DNA of 64,000 bases from Desulfobacteraceae bacterium Eth-SRB2 (GTDB lineage Bacteria; Desulfobacterota; Desulfobacteria; Desulfobacterales; UBA11574): assembly GCA_004193595.1 (NCBI GenBank), contig RPGQ01000037.1, positions 116,827-180,826 of the forward strand, read 5' to 3'. The position numbers and the translations under genes are program-made. The notes under the pieces are model-generated. The model saw only the letters and a list, made by a program, of their open reading frames with translations, was not told where the DNA came from and made no database searches. Below, piece by piece: positions 63,399 to 64,000 of this stretch. The stretch's first letter is position 1; each line of letters begins with the position of its first letter.

Positions 63399-64000
63399 AT
63401 GGCAGAAAAAAGAGACATTGAAATAAACAGCCGGGCAGATACCATAGACCTGATGAATCCGGATATCAGGCCCTGGCCGGTCACGCCGCCGCCATCGTTT
63501 GAAGAAGTCATGGAAAAGACATATGCCAAGCGCAAGGCGGAAGATTTCGGTAAGTGGTGTGAGGACAACCTCAGGTATGAGTATTGCTGGGGCAAACCCG
63601 AGGCTCTCCAGGGGTTCAAGTTTGTCTGTTGCGGCCAGTGGAGAATGGGCAACATGTTTTGCAGCGGACTGCTCTGCGAAGCCGGGGCCGAGGTAATCAA
63701 AGTGGAGCCGCCCGGAGGCGACCCCTTGAGAAAGCTCACGCCCTTTGGCCGGGAAGAGTATAAGCTCGAAAGCAAGATCACCGGCGCAAAATGCGGCCTC
63801 GACTTCCTCCACGAAATGAGGGGACAAAAATCGGTTACCATTAATCTTGAAACCGAAGAGGGCCGGGCAATTTACAAGACCCTTTGCAGCCAGGTCGACG
63901 GTGTGATCGACGAGATGCCCCCGGGCTACATGGACAGCATCGGCCTTGGATACAGGGATCTTTGCGAGGAAATGCCAAGGTTGGTTTACTGTAATATTGG
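63399..64000 (+). CDS. Type III (CaiB/BaiF) CoA-transferase, 5' part
   Basis: The ATG at 63399 has TTTTGGAGGT just upstream. The frame is open through the window end (200 codons seen). After an N-terminal extension of about 70 residues, the CaiB/BaiF fold begins: [87 protein letters not shown]. The catalytic Asp falls beyond the end. It transfers CoA between carboxylic acids; in anaerobic degraders this family acts on succinyl adducts, carnitine or aromatic acids. Which one cannot be told here. It is divergent from the ligase. Confidence 0.85.
   Translation, partial: MAEKRDIEINSRADTIDLMNPDIRPWPVTPPPSFEEVMEKTYAKRKAEDFGKWCEDNLRYEYCWGKPEALQGFKFVCCGQWRMGNMFCSGLLCEAGAEVIKVEPPGGDPLRKLTPFGREEYKLESKITGAKCGLDFLHEMRGQKSVTINLETEEGRAIYKTLCSQVDGVIDEMPPGYMDSIGLGYRDLCEEMPRLVYCNI

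Noticed and set aside
63320-63841. Minus-strand frames of 150-173 codons near the window end
   Set aside because: They are antisense shadows of the CoA-transferase gene, which has a good start, ribosome site and family motifs.

Overview
The window looks like a chromosome segment of a sulfate-reducing deltaproteobacterium (Desulfobacterota), most likely of the order Desulfobacterales. Reasons seen in the sequence: a complete Rnf electron-transport operon headed by a multiheme c-type cytochrome, formate-tetrahydrofolate ligase of the C1 (Wood-Ljungdahl) route, a branched-chain amino-acid type ABC importer, an NtrYX-type sigma-54 two-component pair, LpxC (Gram-negative lipid A), and an acyl/aryl-CoA ligase next to a type III CoA-transferase. 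No 16S rRNA or tRNA was found, so the genus is an inference.

Layout. 0.3-3.5 kb: a tandem malic-enzyme fusion and a CBS-domain protein. 3.9-11.6 kb: liv importer genes (livF, livG, livM, livH, livK, all on the minus strand) with an upstream NarL-type regulator and a sensor kinase. livG carries an in-frame TGA and the kinase carries two frameshifts. 11.6-22.7 kb: an accessory region with a toxin-antitoxin pair, two broken REP-associated (RAYT) transposases, a degenerate YD-repeat fragment, a 2113-residue secreted Rhs/NHL protein with a small membrane protein at its 3' end, and small RDRR-motif proteins. 22.9-34.8 kb: housekeeping genes (comM-like, lpxC, DUF4390, ntrY, ntrX, rsmD, coaD, thiD, thiL). 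35.2-42.05 kb: cytochrome c, rnfC, D, G, E, A and B, where RnfB is fused to a GltD/NfnB-like NAD(P)H oxidoreductase; the operon closes with a strong intrinsic terminator. 42.2-53.7 kb: PilZ protein, an sdhA remnant, an MBL-fold hydrolase, recJ, miaB, a bifunctional-nuclease-family protein, a lipase-like hydrolase, a lytic transglycosylase and trmL. 54.0-59.8 kb: fhs and a two-gene ABC exporter. 59.9-64.0 kb: a GIY-YIG unit between inverted repeats, a zinc-ribbon protein, an acyl-CoA ligase, and a divergent type III CoA-transferase that runs off the end. Their shared intergenic region holds three perfect TGAAT-N3-ATTCA dyads.

The most unusual layer is between the genes. Many intergenic gaps hold imperfect palindromes 50-200 bp long that fall into repeated families: a pair of 187-bp elements with 6-7 bp target duplications, one nested in another element; four copies of a GTGTCCATCC/GGATGGACAC family; and several families whose arms are runs of 7-8 nt near-repeats. 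Several sit exactly at gene ends and supply the stop codon. With the broken RAYT transposases nearby, this suggests a genome shaped by non-autonomous palindromic elements.

Functionally the window combines energy conservation (Rnf, cytochrome, malic enzyme, Fhs), organic acid or aromatic activation (CoA ligase, CoA-transferase), amino-acid uptake and envelope or competition functions (LpxC, SLT, Rhs).
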